A model generated the notes under the pieces. The model had not been told where the DNA came from. It did no database searches and saw only the letters and a program-made list of their open reading frames with translations. A stretch of 64,000 nucleotides of DNA, taken from assembly GCA_001298545.1 (NCBI GenBank), contig LJCX01000033.1:1-64000 (forward strand). Direction: 5' to 3'. Positions within the stretch are counted from its first letter, which is position 1; each line of letters opens with the position of its first letter. Shown here in pieces: positions 42,209-50,652 of the stretch. The position numbers and the translations under genes are program-made. The stretch is from Actinobacteria bacterium OV320 (GTDB lineage Bacteria; Actinomycetota; Actinomycetes; Streptomycetales; Streptomycetaceae).

Positions 42209-44326
42209 CCGCAGCGCCCCGGTACCCGGCTTGGGGGGCGCGGGAGGATTGCCCAGTCCGGTGGCGGTCACGTTGTAGCTGCCGGGAGTGACGCCGGTGA
42301 GGTAGACGTAGGTGTCGTCCTGGCTCGCGCCGGTGATTCCCGAGGTGGGGGTGAAGGTTGCGTTGCGCCAGACGACATTGCCGTTGACGGACACCGAGAC
42401 GTTGTCGCTGCCGGACTTCGGGACGCCGATGCGGCCACTGGTGCCTGACGGGCTGGTGAGGTGCGCTGTGTAGGTTCCGGCGGCGGGGTTGCGGGACCAC
42501 GAGGCGTTGATGGCGCCCTGGGGCATGGTGATGCGGCCCTCGGCGCTGGTCAGGTCGCCGGGGTGCGGGACGAAGCGGTAGGCGCCGGTCGCCGACTCCG
42601 GTGCCGTGCCGAGTACGTCGAAGGTGAGTGCGGAGGTCGGCGCGGTGGACCAGCCGTGGGCCAGGCTCATGAACGAACCACCGTAGGCGAGGCCTCCGTC
42701 GGCCTTGATGCCCTCCCAGAAGGTGCTCCTGGTGCCGATGTCGCTGGTGAGCATGTGACCCCAGGTGCGGCGGATCTGTTCCAGGGCGGTGTGGTCGTCA
42801 TTGGCGGCGAAGTGGGCGTTGAGTTCCATCCCGCCGGCGAAGGGCGAAACGTTGCCGCCCCATTCGGGGGTGGCGGGGCCGTAGACGCCCCATCGGGTCG
42901 CGAGTCGGCTGACGATGGTCCGCGCCTTCGCGGTGGAGTCGGCGAGCCCGTACCAGACGGCGAGCGAGTTGCCGTCCTGCGGGTACAGACCGCTGGTCGG
43001 GTTGTCCTTGTACAGGCCCTTCGAGGCGTCCCACAGACGGGCGTCGGCCGCGGTCCTGACGGCTGCCGCCTTGTCGGTCCAGCTCGCGGCGAGCGTGCTG
43101 TCACCTTTGGCCGAGGCCAGGACGGCGCCGCTCCTGAGCGTGGCGTACAGCAGCGCGTTGGCCGAGATGTTCTCGCCGCCCTGACCGACCCGGGCCCAGT
43201 CCTGGTCGGCGGTCACGTCGAGGAGACCGTGGCTGCCGATCTTGCGGAGGATGAAGGCCATACCCCGCGTGTAGTCGGCCCATGAGGAGTCCAGCCACGC
43301 CCGGTCGGCCGAGTACGTGTAGTACGTGGCCGTGCCCAGGAGCGTCCAGAGGTGGTAGGTGTCCGAGCCCTTGAGGTTGAACGGCGGACCCGACCAGGGG
43401 ATCTCCCCCTCCGCCGACTGCGCGTTGTACATCGTGGTGAGCGCGTTGCGCGTCGAGGTGAGGTCCCCCGAGTAGGCGTATTGCGTGGGTACGGCGATGC
43501 CCAGGTCACCGGGCCACACCGTGCGGTCCCGCTTGGCGCCGTCGACCAGGACGGACTCGCCCACGCCGACGGTGGCACTGTTGTCCCACTCTTTGGCCGG
43601 TGGGGGCCATGCCCGACCCTGGTCGGAGGCGATCGTGTTGAGCTGCACGGTGTACGCCCCCGCGTACCAGATGCGGTTGAGCAGGTCGTCATCGGAGTGG
43701 AAGTAGTTGGCGTAGTCGGCCGGGTCGGTCTTCCCCGGATCGGCGGTGAACTCGAGGCTGACACCCTTGAGGTCCACCCAGCCCGAGGTGTCGAGGAAGA
43801 CGGTGAGATAGCGGAAACCGCCCCGCAGTTGTGCCGCGGGCACCGTGTAGCTGCCGTTGGCGGAGACCGTGGCGTAGAGCGCTCCGTCCTCGCCGTCACG
43901 GCCGCTGCTCCGGTCGCTGTTGACGCCCGCGTACAGGGACGATTCGCTGAAGGCCAGGCCGACCCGTTGGCCGCTGTTGTCGGCACTGCCGAAGGACAAC
44001 GTTGTCAGCCCGCCTACCTCCTTGCCGAAGTCGAGGGTGACGGCCGACCGCGCGCCGGAGATCCTCGTCGGCTGTCCGTCGAGGACGTTCTGTGGGTTCG
44101 CGACGCTGCCTGAGGTGGAGTACACGGAAGCCGGCTTGAGGGTGCGGGAGGTCGGTGAGTAGTTCAAGCTGTCGAGATCCGCTTGGGCGGCACCCGTGGG
44201 AGCGGCCGGGAGCGCTGCGGATGCCGACGGTGCGGGACCCGCGGCCAGCACGGCCGCCGCGAGCACGGCGAGACTGAGCAAGTGATACCGGCCTGGCGAT
44301 CTGCTCGGTAGGGGACGGCAGCGCAC
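41441..44326 (-). CDS. Secreted GH78-like alpha-L-rhamnosidase-type glycosidase with four Cys-rich C-terminal repeats
   Basis: A 961-residue secreted enzyme, GTG 44326 with GGGAGG five bases ahead. After a signal peptide (to about residue 38) comes a beta-domain (residues about 60-190), then an (alpha/alpha)6 catalytic barrel with NRIWYAGAYTVQLNTIASD, WPPPAKEWDNSATVGVGES and GMELNAHFAAND, as in alpha-L-rhamnosidase-like proteins. A beta-sandwich follows. The last about 255 residues are four repeats of about 63 residues (41441-42208), each with four cysteines and the core GYTxCAxEGxTC ... VAYGAxGxF ... CTxxxFGDP ... KSCY. Divergent from the GH76 gene. Confidence 0.85.
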   Translation of the reverse strand: MRCRPLPSRSPGRYHLLSLAVLAAAVLAAGPAPSASAALPAAPTGAAQADLDSLNYSPTSRTLKPASVYSTSGSVANPQNVLDGQPTRISGARSAVTLDFGKEVGGLTTLSFGSADNSGQRVGLAFSESSLYAGVNSDRSSGRDGEDGALYATVSANGSYTVPAAQLRGGFRYLTVFLDTSGWVDLKGVSLEFTADPGKTDPADYANYFHSDDDLLNRIWYAGAYTVQLNTIASDQGRAWPPPAKEWDNSATVGVGESVLVDGAKRDRTVWPGDLGIAVPTQYAYSGDLTSTRNALTTMYNAQSAEGEIPWSGPPFNLKGSDTYHLWTLLGTATYYTYSADRAWLDSSWADYTRGMAFILRKIGSHGLLDVTADQDWARVGQGGENISANALLYATLRSGAVLASAKGDSTLAASWTDKAAAVRTAADARLWDASKGLYKDNPTSGLYPQDGNSLAVWYGLADSTAKARTIVSRLATRWGVYGPATPEWGGNVSPFAGGMELNAHFAANDDHTALEQIRRTWGHMLTSDIGTRSTFWEGIKADGGLAYGGSFMSLAHGWSTAPTSALTFDVLGTAPESATGAYRFVPHPGDLTSAEGRITMPQGAINASWSRNPAAGTYTAHLTSPSGTSGRIGVPKSGSDNVSVSVNGNVVWRNATFTPTSGITGASQDDTYVYLTGVTPGSYNVTATGLGNPPAPPKPGTGALRPGYTRCAGEGDRCSFSGIRSVAYGAGTYTYKTAADSTPCTSASFGGDPAANLVKSCYVADAGGPPGYTVCAAEGGTCAVPGYNRDIAYGAGGNFAHQVAKGSVACTNAHFGDPIDGVAKSCYLPPAGGPPGGWTKCADQNGTCPAVAGQPVMYGAYGAFTTITATGDTPCTDTTFGDPIPGESKACYASTAGPPGYATVCSAEEGTCGFNGQRTVAYGARGRFVYKSFTGGTRCTTGAIGADPLPGVGKTCYLTP

Positions 44327-44688
44327 GGAAACCTCCCGGGGCGGGCGCGGAGAAGCGGGGAACGCGTGTTATGAAACGATTCAAAATCGTGGCCTGTGAG
44401 GCCCGGTGGCAGGTCGGGCAGCTGGGTGTACGAGGAGCCCCGTCGAAGTTCCACCGATGATGGGCGTCCGGTATCGGGCTGTCAAGCCGTCGCGAGCTTC
44501 GTGAACTGCCCCTGAGAACAGCTTGGTTGGCGGTATTGACAGGGCCTCGCCATGGCGGTTCACTCCCGGGAGCAGGTACGGACCAGCGCTCGGCGCCCGC
44601 CAGGCTCGGCGAGGGCCGTGCCTGCGGCGGCACGGCCCCGGCATGCGCGCCGGCCGGCCCCACCATCGTGAGATCGAGGCGATTCCCG
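44327..44688. promoter_or_regulatory. Divergent promoter region of the GH78-like and GH76 genes, with LacI-type operator
   Basis: The 362-base gap holds TGAAACGATTCA (44372-44383), a 12-base palindrome with the TGAA..TTCA arms and central CG of LacI-family operators, 46 bases ahead of the GH78-like start. No LacI gene is adjacent; candidates in the window are at 52699 and 61120. The rest shows nothing recognisable. Confidence 0.5.
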
Positions 44689-46557
44689 GTGTCCCAACGC
44701 AGCGCCGACAACGTTGTCGGACCACGGCTCTTCGGCTTGCTGCTGACGACGGTTCTCGTGTGTGCGGCACTGATCCCGTCCGCGCCCCCCGCAGCCGCCG
44801 CCACCCCTGTGTGCGTACGGGCCTGCGATCGGCTGGATCCCTCCTCGGCCCAGCAGGAGAGCTTTCCGGTACCGGCCAAGAACCTCAACGGCCGTCAGCT
44901 CGAACTGCACGTGTCCGACGCGGACGATATGGCGTGGGCCGGCATCGACCACGGTGTGACAGGCGACGCGGTGTGGCTGGACCGCTCCTGGGACGGCGGC
45001 GCCACCTGGGAAGGGCTGCTGGGCAGAGCGAGCATCCCGGCGACATGGACCGGCACCAGGACGCTGATGTACAACATCACCGACCCCCGCAACCACCGAC
45101 GCGGGCTCGTGCGGGCCTGCGGCGACGCCGCCGCCGTCGGCTGTACGAACTGGACGTATCCCACGGTCTGCGACGCGCTCTGTGACGGGACCGACGCCGG
45201 CCAAGCGGCGGGTGACGACCAGCCGGTGCCGTCGACCACCCTCTACGGCCGCACGATCCGGCTGCACGTCGACCAGAGGAACTCCATGGCCTGGGCCAGT
45301 ATCAACGCGGGCGGTCCCGGCGACGAGATCTGGCTCGACCGCTCCTGGGACGGCGGCACGACCTGGCCGGACGGCTCCTCGCTCGGCCGCACCGGCATCC
45401 CGGCGGCAGCCGACCACACCCGTACCGCGATGTACGCCACCCGCGATCCGCGCGGCCTTCTCTACGGGGGCGCGGTACGAGCCTGCGGCCGGGAAGCCGG
45501 CCACCAGGAGGGCAGCTGCACCGCGTGGGTCAGGCCCGCGCCGACCAGGGCGCGCGCCGCGGCGGACACGCTGATGGCGTCGTACGACCCGTACGACGGC
45601 TGGTGGCCCAGCAGTTGGTGGAACTCCGCCGCCACCCTCACTTCGCTCATCGGCTTCGCCAGGACCACCGGCACACACGACTACGACTGGGCCGTCGCGC
45701 GCACCTTCGAACGGAACAAGGGTGCCTTTCCCGCCGGCGGGCGTGGTTCGGACGCGATCGAGGGACATTTCATCAGCCGCTCCATCGACGACTCGGCCTG
45801 GTGGGCCATCGCCTGGATCGACGCGTACGACTACACCGGCGAACCCCGCTACCTGAACGAGGCGATCACCATCACGCAGTACGTCCAGCAGTACTGGGAC
45901 ACCGGCACCTGTGGCGGCGGCGTGTGGTGGGACCGGGAACGTACCTACAAGAACGCCGTGACGAACGGACAGTACCTCTGGCTGACCACGGCACTGCACC
46001 AGCGCATCCCGGGCGACAGCACATGGCTCCAACGCGCCAGGACGGCCGCGGCCTGGTACAGGTCCAGCACAATGATCAACTCCTCGGGGCTGGTGAACGA
46101 CGGCCTGACCTCGTCCTGCGCCAACAACGGCAGCACCGTGTGGAGTTACAACCAGGGCCTGGCCATCGGCGGCTTCACCGAACTGTGGAAGGCGACCGGA
46201 GACACGTCTCTGCTGGCCACCGCACGGACCCTCGCCGACGCCGCCATCGGCGGCCCGACACTGACCCGGGACGGCGTGCTCACCGAGTCCTGCGACGTCG
46301 GCCCGGCGTCCTGCGACGACAACCAGAAGCAGTTCAAGGGCATCTTCATCCGGCACTTCACCGACCTCGCGAACGCCACCGGCTCCGCCGCCTACCGGAA
46401 CTACATCCAGAAGCAGGCGGACACGCTGTGGGCGCGGGATCGCAGTTCCCTCAACGCCCTCGGCGAACGCTGGGCCGGTACCAGCCCCAACCAGACCGAC
46501 TGGCGCACCCAGGCCGGCGCCCTCGCGGCGCTCACCGCCGCTGCCGCGACAGGCTGA
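44689..46557 (+). CDS. Secreted GH76-family alpha-1,6-mannanase-like protein
   Basis: About 622 residues. GTG 44689 is preferred (GAGG ten bases ahead); GTG 44668 and a TTG at 44527 are also in frame. A signal peptide (LFGLLLTTVLVCAALIPSA) is followed by two tandem copies of an about 110-residue domain, each with MAWA-I, WLDRSWDGG-TW and RACG blocks, then the GH76 (alpha/alpha)6 domain. The paired catalytic aspartates are in SIDDSAWWAIAW. GH76 enzymes cut alpha-1,6-mannan of yeast walls or actinobacterial lipomannan. Divergent from the GH78-like gene, suggesting joint attack on one glycan. Confidence 0.88.
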   Translation: MSQRSADNVVGPRLFGLLLTTVLVCAALIPSAPPAAAATPVCVRACDRLDPSSAQQESFPVPAKNLNGRQLELHVSDADDMAWAGIDHGVTGDAVWLDRSWDGGATWEGLLGRASIPATWTGTRTLMYNITDPRNHRRGLVRACGDAAAVGCTNWTYPTVCDALCDGTDAGQAAGDDQPVPSTTLYGRTIRLHVDQRNSMAWASINAGGPGDEIWLDRSWDGGTTWPDGSSLGRTGIPAAADHTRTAMYATRDPRGLLYGGAVRACGREAGHQEGSCTAWVRPAPTRARAAADTLMASYDPYDGWWPSSWWNSAATLTSLIGFARTTGTHDYDWAVARTFERNKGAFPAGGRGSDAIEGHFISRSIDDSAWWAIAWIDAYDYTGEPRYLNEAITITQYVQQYWDTGTCGGGVWWDRERTYKNAVTNGQYLWLTTALHQRIPGDSTWLQRARTAAAWYRSSTMINSSGLVNDGLTSSCANNGSTVWSYNQGLAIGGFTELWKATGDTSLLATARTLADAAIGGPTLTRDGVLTESCDVGPASCDDNQKQFKGIFIRHFTDLANATGSAAYRNYIQKQADTLWARDRSSLNALGERWAGTSPNQTDWRTQAGALAALTAAAATG

Positions 46558-46869
46558 ACGGCCACAGGCTTCGCCGGCGCGCGTGGAACTCGTCGACCGT
46601 CGCGTCCCGCGTCACCGGCGCCGGCGTGACGGCTGTCCTCTCGTTCGTCCTCGCCGGCCGCTCATGGGGAGGCCGGTCACGGGTGACAACGCCGCACGCT
46701 CACCGCCCGCCGCGCAGCAGCGCGCAGACTGGATGCCCCATCCAGTTGCATGGCGGTAAATCGAGTCGTAACTAGATTGCATTTGAAGTATGTGAACTCT
46801 GGTCCTAGCGTCGGAAGCGAACGGCCGATGGGCCGTGCCCCGCTCTCCCTCCGTGTCAGGAGCGATCAT

Positions 46870-47277
46870 GAATGCCTCCTCCAACTCCCTTACCCCGTCA
46901 AGCGAGACGAGTTGTCCGGCGGAGCGCTGCCCGAGGGCGAGCGGTCGGTGACCGCCGCGCTGGTGCGCGACGACACCCCGGTGCTCACCTCCGTCCACGT
47001 CCCGCTGACCGCCATGCTGATCGACGCCTCGGTGGTACGGGTCTCGGTGCCCGCGACGATGCGGCTCATCCACGTCGCGGCCGGCCGTATGGACGCCTTC
47101 CGGGAGTTCTCCGACGTGCGCTCGGGCCTCCTGCCCGGCGCGCTGCCGGTCTCCGAAGCCGGCGACACGGTCACCGACACCGAGGGGCGGCCATGGAGTC
47201 CGGCCGGCAGCGACTTCCTGGCCTGCACACCAGGCGTGCACACCCAGGCCGTCAACATCGCGTCCGCCCGCGCCTGA
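46870..47277 (+). pseudogene. Inositol monophosphatase-family relic with internal deletion
   Basis: The frame contains ALVRDDTPVLTSVHVPLT (middle of the family), then jumps directly to RVSVPATMRLIHVAAGRMDAF, FSDVRSGLLPGALPVSEAG and GRPWSPAGSDFLACTPGVH (the C-terminal third). The metal-binding N-terminal half is gone and about 40 residues are missing between the two pieces. Same family as the relic at 36525-36830 but a different part of it. Confidence 0.8.
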
Positions 47278-47377
47278 CCCGCACGGCGAAGCCCGAACTC
47301 ATCCGAACAACGTGGACCGACGGTCGTACCGATCCTCTCCATCCACTTTTGTACCGCTGCCGCACCTGGAGATCATC

Positions 47378-48001
47378 ATGGAAATCGCCGTACTCGGTTC
47401 GACCGGACAGACCGGACGTCTCATAGTCGCGCGCGCTCTGCAGCGCGGGCACGATGTCATAGCCATAGCCCGGCGGCCGGAACAAGTCGAGGCGCCTGTT
47501 TCCGGGAGACTGCGGGTCGTTCAGGCGGACGTAGCCGATCCCGGCAGCCTCGCCGAGGCCGTCAGCGGTGTCGAGGTCGTATTGAGCGGCCTGGGTATCA
47601 ACAAGGAGCAGGACCCCGAGATCCTTGTCGAAGGCGCCCACCAGATCGTCTCGGCCGCATCTCGTGTCATCTGGCTCACTTCTCTGGGCATGGGGGCCAC
47701 CGAAGGAGCACTGGGCGCCTTCAACGGAGCTCTCCTGAAGCGCATTCTGCGCCACGAGTGGAGTGCGAAGGCTGTCTCCGGGGCTGTTGTCCGCGACGCC
47801 GGCGGAACCACTGTCCATGCCGGGCCGTTGACCAACAAGCCCTATCAGAGCAACGGACGTCTCGTCCGCGCCGACGAGTTCAAGGCGCGCATGATCCCGC
47901 CCACGGCACCACGTGAGGGAATCGCCGCCCTCATGGTCGCGGAAGCGGAGACCCCTCATTTCGCCGACGCGGACACCATCGCCCTGTTCGACAGCCCCTG
48001 A
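47378..48001 (+). CDS. NAD(P)-binding (NmrA/SDR-a5-like) protein
   Basis: A 207-residue atypical SDR. It starts MEIAVLGSTGQTGRLIVARAL, an intact GxxGxxG Rossmann motif, continues VVQADVADPGSLAEAVSGVEVVLSGLG, and contains VIWLTSLGMGATEGALG. It lacks a YxxxK pair, as other NmrA-like proteins do. TGGAGA lies ahead of the ATG. Likely a reductase, flavin/biliverdin-reductase-like protein or redox sensor; it stands alone after the phosphatase relic. Confidence 0.85.
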   Translation: MEIAVLGSTGQTGRLIVARALQRGHDVIAIARRPEQVEAPVSGRLRVVQADVADPGSLAEAVSGVEVVLSGLGINKEQDPEILVEGAHQIVSAASRVIWLTSLGMGATEGALGAFNGALLKRILRHEWSAKAVSGAVVRDAGGTTVHAGPLTNKPYQSNGRLVRADEFKARMIPPTAPREGIAALMVAEAETPHFADADTIALFDSP

Positions 48002-48095
48002 CCTGCCTTTCACGCATGCCATGAGCCGGATCGCCGCACCCGCCGACGCACTCGACCGCTACGGGGGCGGCGGGCGGGCCGTCGAGGAAGTCGTT

Positions 48096-48345
48096 GTGGA
48101 AGAGCAGGTCTCCGGGAGTGGCGGGTGCGGTGTGCCGGGCTCCGGCCACCTCCCGGAAGGCATGCAGCTCGGCCGGCCTGGGACCGGCGAACAACCGGAC
48201 CCAGGCATCGGAGCCGATGCCGGCGACACAGGTCAGCTCCGCTGCCGGGATCCGGAAACCGACAGCCCGCACGAGACCGGCGAGGTCGGTCAGCAACTCC
48301 CTTACGACCGGCTCCCAGCGCCTGCTCGGCCCGCCCCACCGAATC
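48096..48345 (-). pseudogene. DyP-type peroxidase, N-terminal fragment
   Basis: Minus-strand sequence VRELLTDLAGLVRAVGFRIP then LTCVAGIGSDAWVRLFAGPRP and LHAFREVAGARHTAPATPGDLLFH is the N-terminal beta-barrel of dye-decolorising peroxidases. It stops after DLLFH, before the GxxDG and haem-ligand histidine region, and the frame then ends in unrelated sequence. A truncated relic with no catalytic half. Confidence 0.82.
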
Positions 48346-48419
48346 CTGGACCGCCTTCGCCGCGACCGCCGTGCGATCGGTGCTCGGCTCGGCGAACTGA
48401 CGAGCACCTACGCTGACAG

Positions 48420-48439
48420 CAGGCAGGCAGGCAGGCAGG
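48420..48439. repeat. Five CAGG tetranucleotides
   Basis: Exact (CAGG)5 in the non-coding gap after the DyP relic. It overlaps no recognised gene start. Confidence 0.95.
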
Positions 48440-48543
48440 CATGTCCTGCCGGACGCGCGACTCCTCTCGACGGCCGCGAACCGCCTCGCGGTCGCGCTCG
48501 TCTCTCCGGAAATTCACCGGCGGGCCCGGCTGCAACCGCATTC

Positions 48544-49146
48544 CTACGGAACGGTCGCCGGTGTTGCGCCACCCGACGCCGCAGGCTCGGCCGGGCGCAG
48601 TTCGTCGAGCCAGGAGATCTGTTCGGCCGTGCTCCGCGCGATGACGGCGGCCAGTTCCTTCGCCTTGCCGGCCTGCCCCTGGGTGTGCTCGCTCGCACAG
48701 AGCATCCGGGACTGTGTGAGGTGGGCGCGCAGGGCGTCGGTGAGGATCCGGTCGAAGGCCCGACCGGTCGCGGTGCCCGCCCTCTTGAGGGTGTCGAGGC
48801 TGACCATGCCGGGCATGTCGTGCCCCTCGTGGGGGCGGGTGTCGGGGATCCCGGAGAGCTCCAGCAGATCGCGCAGCCGGACCAGGTCTTCCCGCAGTCG
48901 CAGTCCGGTCCTGGCCGCCAGCGCGGCCAAGGCCGGATCTCCCTTGCGCGAGGGAGCCGGCTCGGCCAGGAGCAGCGCACGCTCGTCCATGGGGATCATC
49001 AACTGGATCCATGCGGTGTCGGTGGCGTTGAAGGCCGGTGCCGGCGGGGTGCCGGCTGTCGGCTGCGCGGCGCAGCCGACAGCCAGCAGCGCCATGGCCA
49101 AGGCGCATACCGACCGCAGGATCAGAAGGTACCGGCGGAGTTGCAC
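48544..49146 (-). CDS. DUF305-like lipoprotein
   Basis: A 200-residue lipoprotein. GTG 49146, inside the end of the preceding gene and behind AGAAGG, gives a signal peptide with lipobox LLAVGCAAQ. The mature part follows the DUF305 order (FNATDTAWIQLMIPMDERAL ... GHDMPGMVSLDTLKRAG ... FDRILTDALRAH). DUF305 proteins normally carry HH pairs at the two MMxxHH positions; here these read PMDER and LRAHLTQS, so the metal site is lost or altered. It overlaps the DUF1996 gene by 25 bases and is coupled to it. Confidence 0.8.
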   Translation of the reverse strand: MQLRRYLLILRSVCALAMALLAVGCAAQPTAGTPPAPAFNATDTAWIQLMIPMDERALLLAEPAPSRKGDPALAALAARTGLRLREDLVRLRDLLELSGIPDTRPHEGHDMPGMVSLDTLKRAGTATGRAFDRILTDALRAHLTQSRMLCASEHTQGQAGKAKELAAVIARSTAEQISWLDELRPAEPAASGGATPATVP

Positions 49147-50492
49147 TTGGCCTTCTGGATGATGCAGTCCGTCACGCGCTGCCCGAGGGCTGCGTTGTCC
49201 CAGGCGTTGAAGAAGTCGCCGTGGATGGACGATGCCATGCCCGAGGCCAGCCGGAAGCCCGCGGCGCTGCCGCTGGTCGGGTAGCTGAAGACGAAGGAGA
49301 TGTTGGGGATGGCGACCGGGTAGGCGCCGCTGCACTTGCCGTCGTAGGTGAACGCGACGTGTGACTTGTGGTCGGGACTGTCCAGGTTCTTGCCGTCCCA
49401 GCAGTCGGGGAAGACGAGTTGGTGGGTGAGGTGGGCCTTCGGAGCGCAGACCGGCCAGTTGCCGTCGGCGCTGCGGCCGATCTCGCCGCCCTCGCCGGAG
49501 CACCAGAACTGGCCGGTCGACCCCGCGGGGGTGGGCGTCTGCGTCTTTGCGTTGCCCGCGATCATGCGGAACCCCTCAGGGAAGGGAACGGTTGCCGAAG
49601 GCTGGTCGATCCGGGAGCCGTAGTAGACGATCATGCCCTCGGGTTCGACGGCCTTGTCGCCCTCGTACAGGGTGGGGATCCAGTAGGCCGAGAGGTCCTT
49701 GGCAGGAGTGCAGCTGGTGGGTGTGTTGGCCAGCAGGGACTGGGGCGTGGAGAACGCGTCGGTGCTCTTGTTGCCGAAGAAGCTGTGCATGTGGGACGCG
49801 CCGGGAAGACCCGGCAGGACGATGGGGTCGTCCGGTTTGGAGTGGCTGTAGGTGCAGGTGGCGTTGAACTCCGGAACCCGCACTATGCCCGCGGGCACCG
49901 GGGCCGGCGTCATCGCACGGAACTGTGCCAGCTGAGCGTTCCACTTGGCCTGGTCGACGGGTACCCATCCGGGTGCCGCGCCGTCTCCTTCGCCGACGAA
50001 GGAGAACCAGTTGATATTGACGAAGTCGCCCGGTGCCGTGCTGCGCAGCACGGCGAACACCGTCTGCGAACCGGTGGGGTGGGCGCTGACGTCGGTGGCC
50101 AGGGTCGCCCAGTTCTGCCAGCCGCCGGTCGGGGAGGTCTGCACGACCGCGAGCAGCGGACCGGTCAGGCTTGCGGTGCGCAACTCCACCGTGCCCGAGC
50201 CGACGGCGGAAGCGACCCGGGCCGAGACCGTCAGGCGGCCGGCGGCACCGAGGTCGACGTTGTCGAAGCGCATCCAGTCACCGTTGGCGAGGTATGCCGC
50301 GTTCTGTCCGCCTCCGGCATCCGCGGTGGCCTCCAACGCGACGCCGGACTGGGCCGCGTAGGACTCGGCCTGGACAGTGCCGGTGGCGGCCCGCGCGGGC
50401 TGGGCCGAGACCGTCAGGCTCAGGGCAGCGGCCAGCACGACCACGAGAGCGCCCACTAACAGGGTGTACAGATGGACGGGATATCTGCGCAT
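49122..50492 (-). CDS. Secreted DUF1996 protein with CBM6/35-like N-terminal domain
   Basis: A 456-residue exported protein: signal peptide (VGALVVVLAAALSLTVSAQPARA), a carbohydrate-binding module (about 38-165: VQAESYAAQSGVALE, YLANGDWMRFDNVDLG, NINWFSFVG), then a DUF1996 domain (about 205-445: GLPGASHMHSFFGN, PDCWDGKNLDSPDHKSHVAF, GDFFNAWD). The His/Asp-rich conserved motifs suggest a hydrolase or metal-dependent enzyme; the function of DUF1996 is unassigned but it occurs in secreted fungal and actinobacterial polysaccharide-associated proteins. AGGAAG precedes the ATG. Confidence 0.88.
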   Translation of the reverse strand: MRRYPVHLYTLLVGALVVVLAAALSLTVSAQPARAATGTVQAESYAAQSGVALEATADAGGGQNAAYLANGDWMRFDNVDLGAAGRLTVSARVASAVGSGTVELRTASLTGPLLAVVQTSPTGGWQNWATLATDVSAHPTGSQTVFAVLRSTAPGDFVNINWFSFVGEGDGAAPGWVPVDQAKWNAQLAQFRAMTPAPVPAGIVRVPEFNATCTYSHSKPDDPIVLPGLPGASHMHSFFGNKSTDAFSTPQSLLANTPTSCTPAKDLSAYWIPTLYEGDKAVEPEGMIVYYGSRIDQPSATVPFPEGFRMIAGNAKTQTPTPAGSTGQFWCSGEGGEIGRSADGNWPVCAPKAHLTHQLVFPDCWDGKNLDSPDHKSHVAFTYDGKCSGAYPVAIPNISFVFSYPTSGSAAGFRLASGMASSIHGDFFNAWDNAALGQRVTDCIIQKAKCNSAGTF

Positions 50493-50652
50493 CTCACTTC
50501 CTCACGTGCGTCGGGTCCGGGGAGGGCTGCTCCCCGAGAGCGGGAACTTCGCGGTGGAACGTGCCTCGGAGGTGCGAAGCGGGTGTCCCGGGCCGCTCCG
50601 CGGGAGGCGGCGCGGAGCGGTCCGGGGGTTTGTGCGGATGCCCGGAAGCCGC

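Noticed and set aside
48420..48439. Phase-variable promoter tract
   Set aside because: The CAGG repeat is not positioned near a gene start or within a frame that would be switched.
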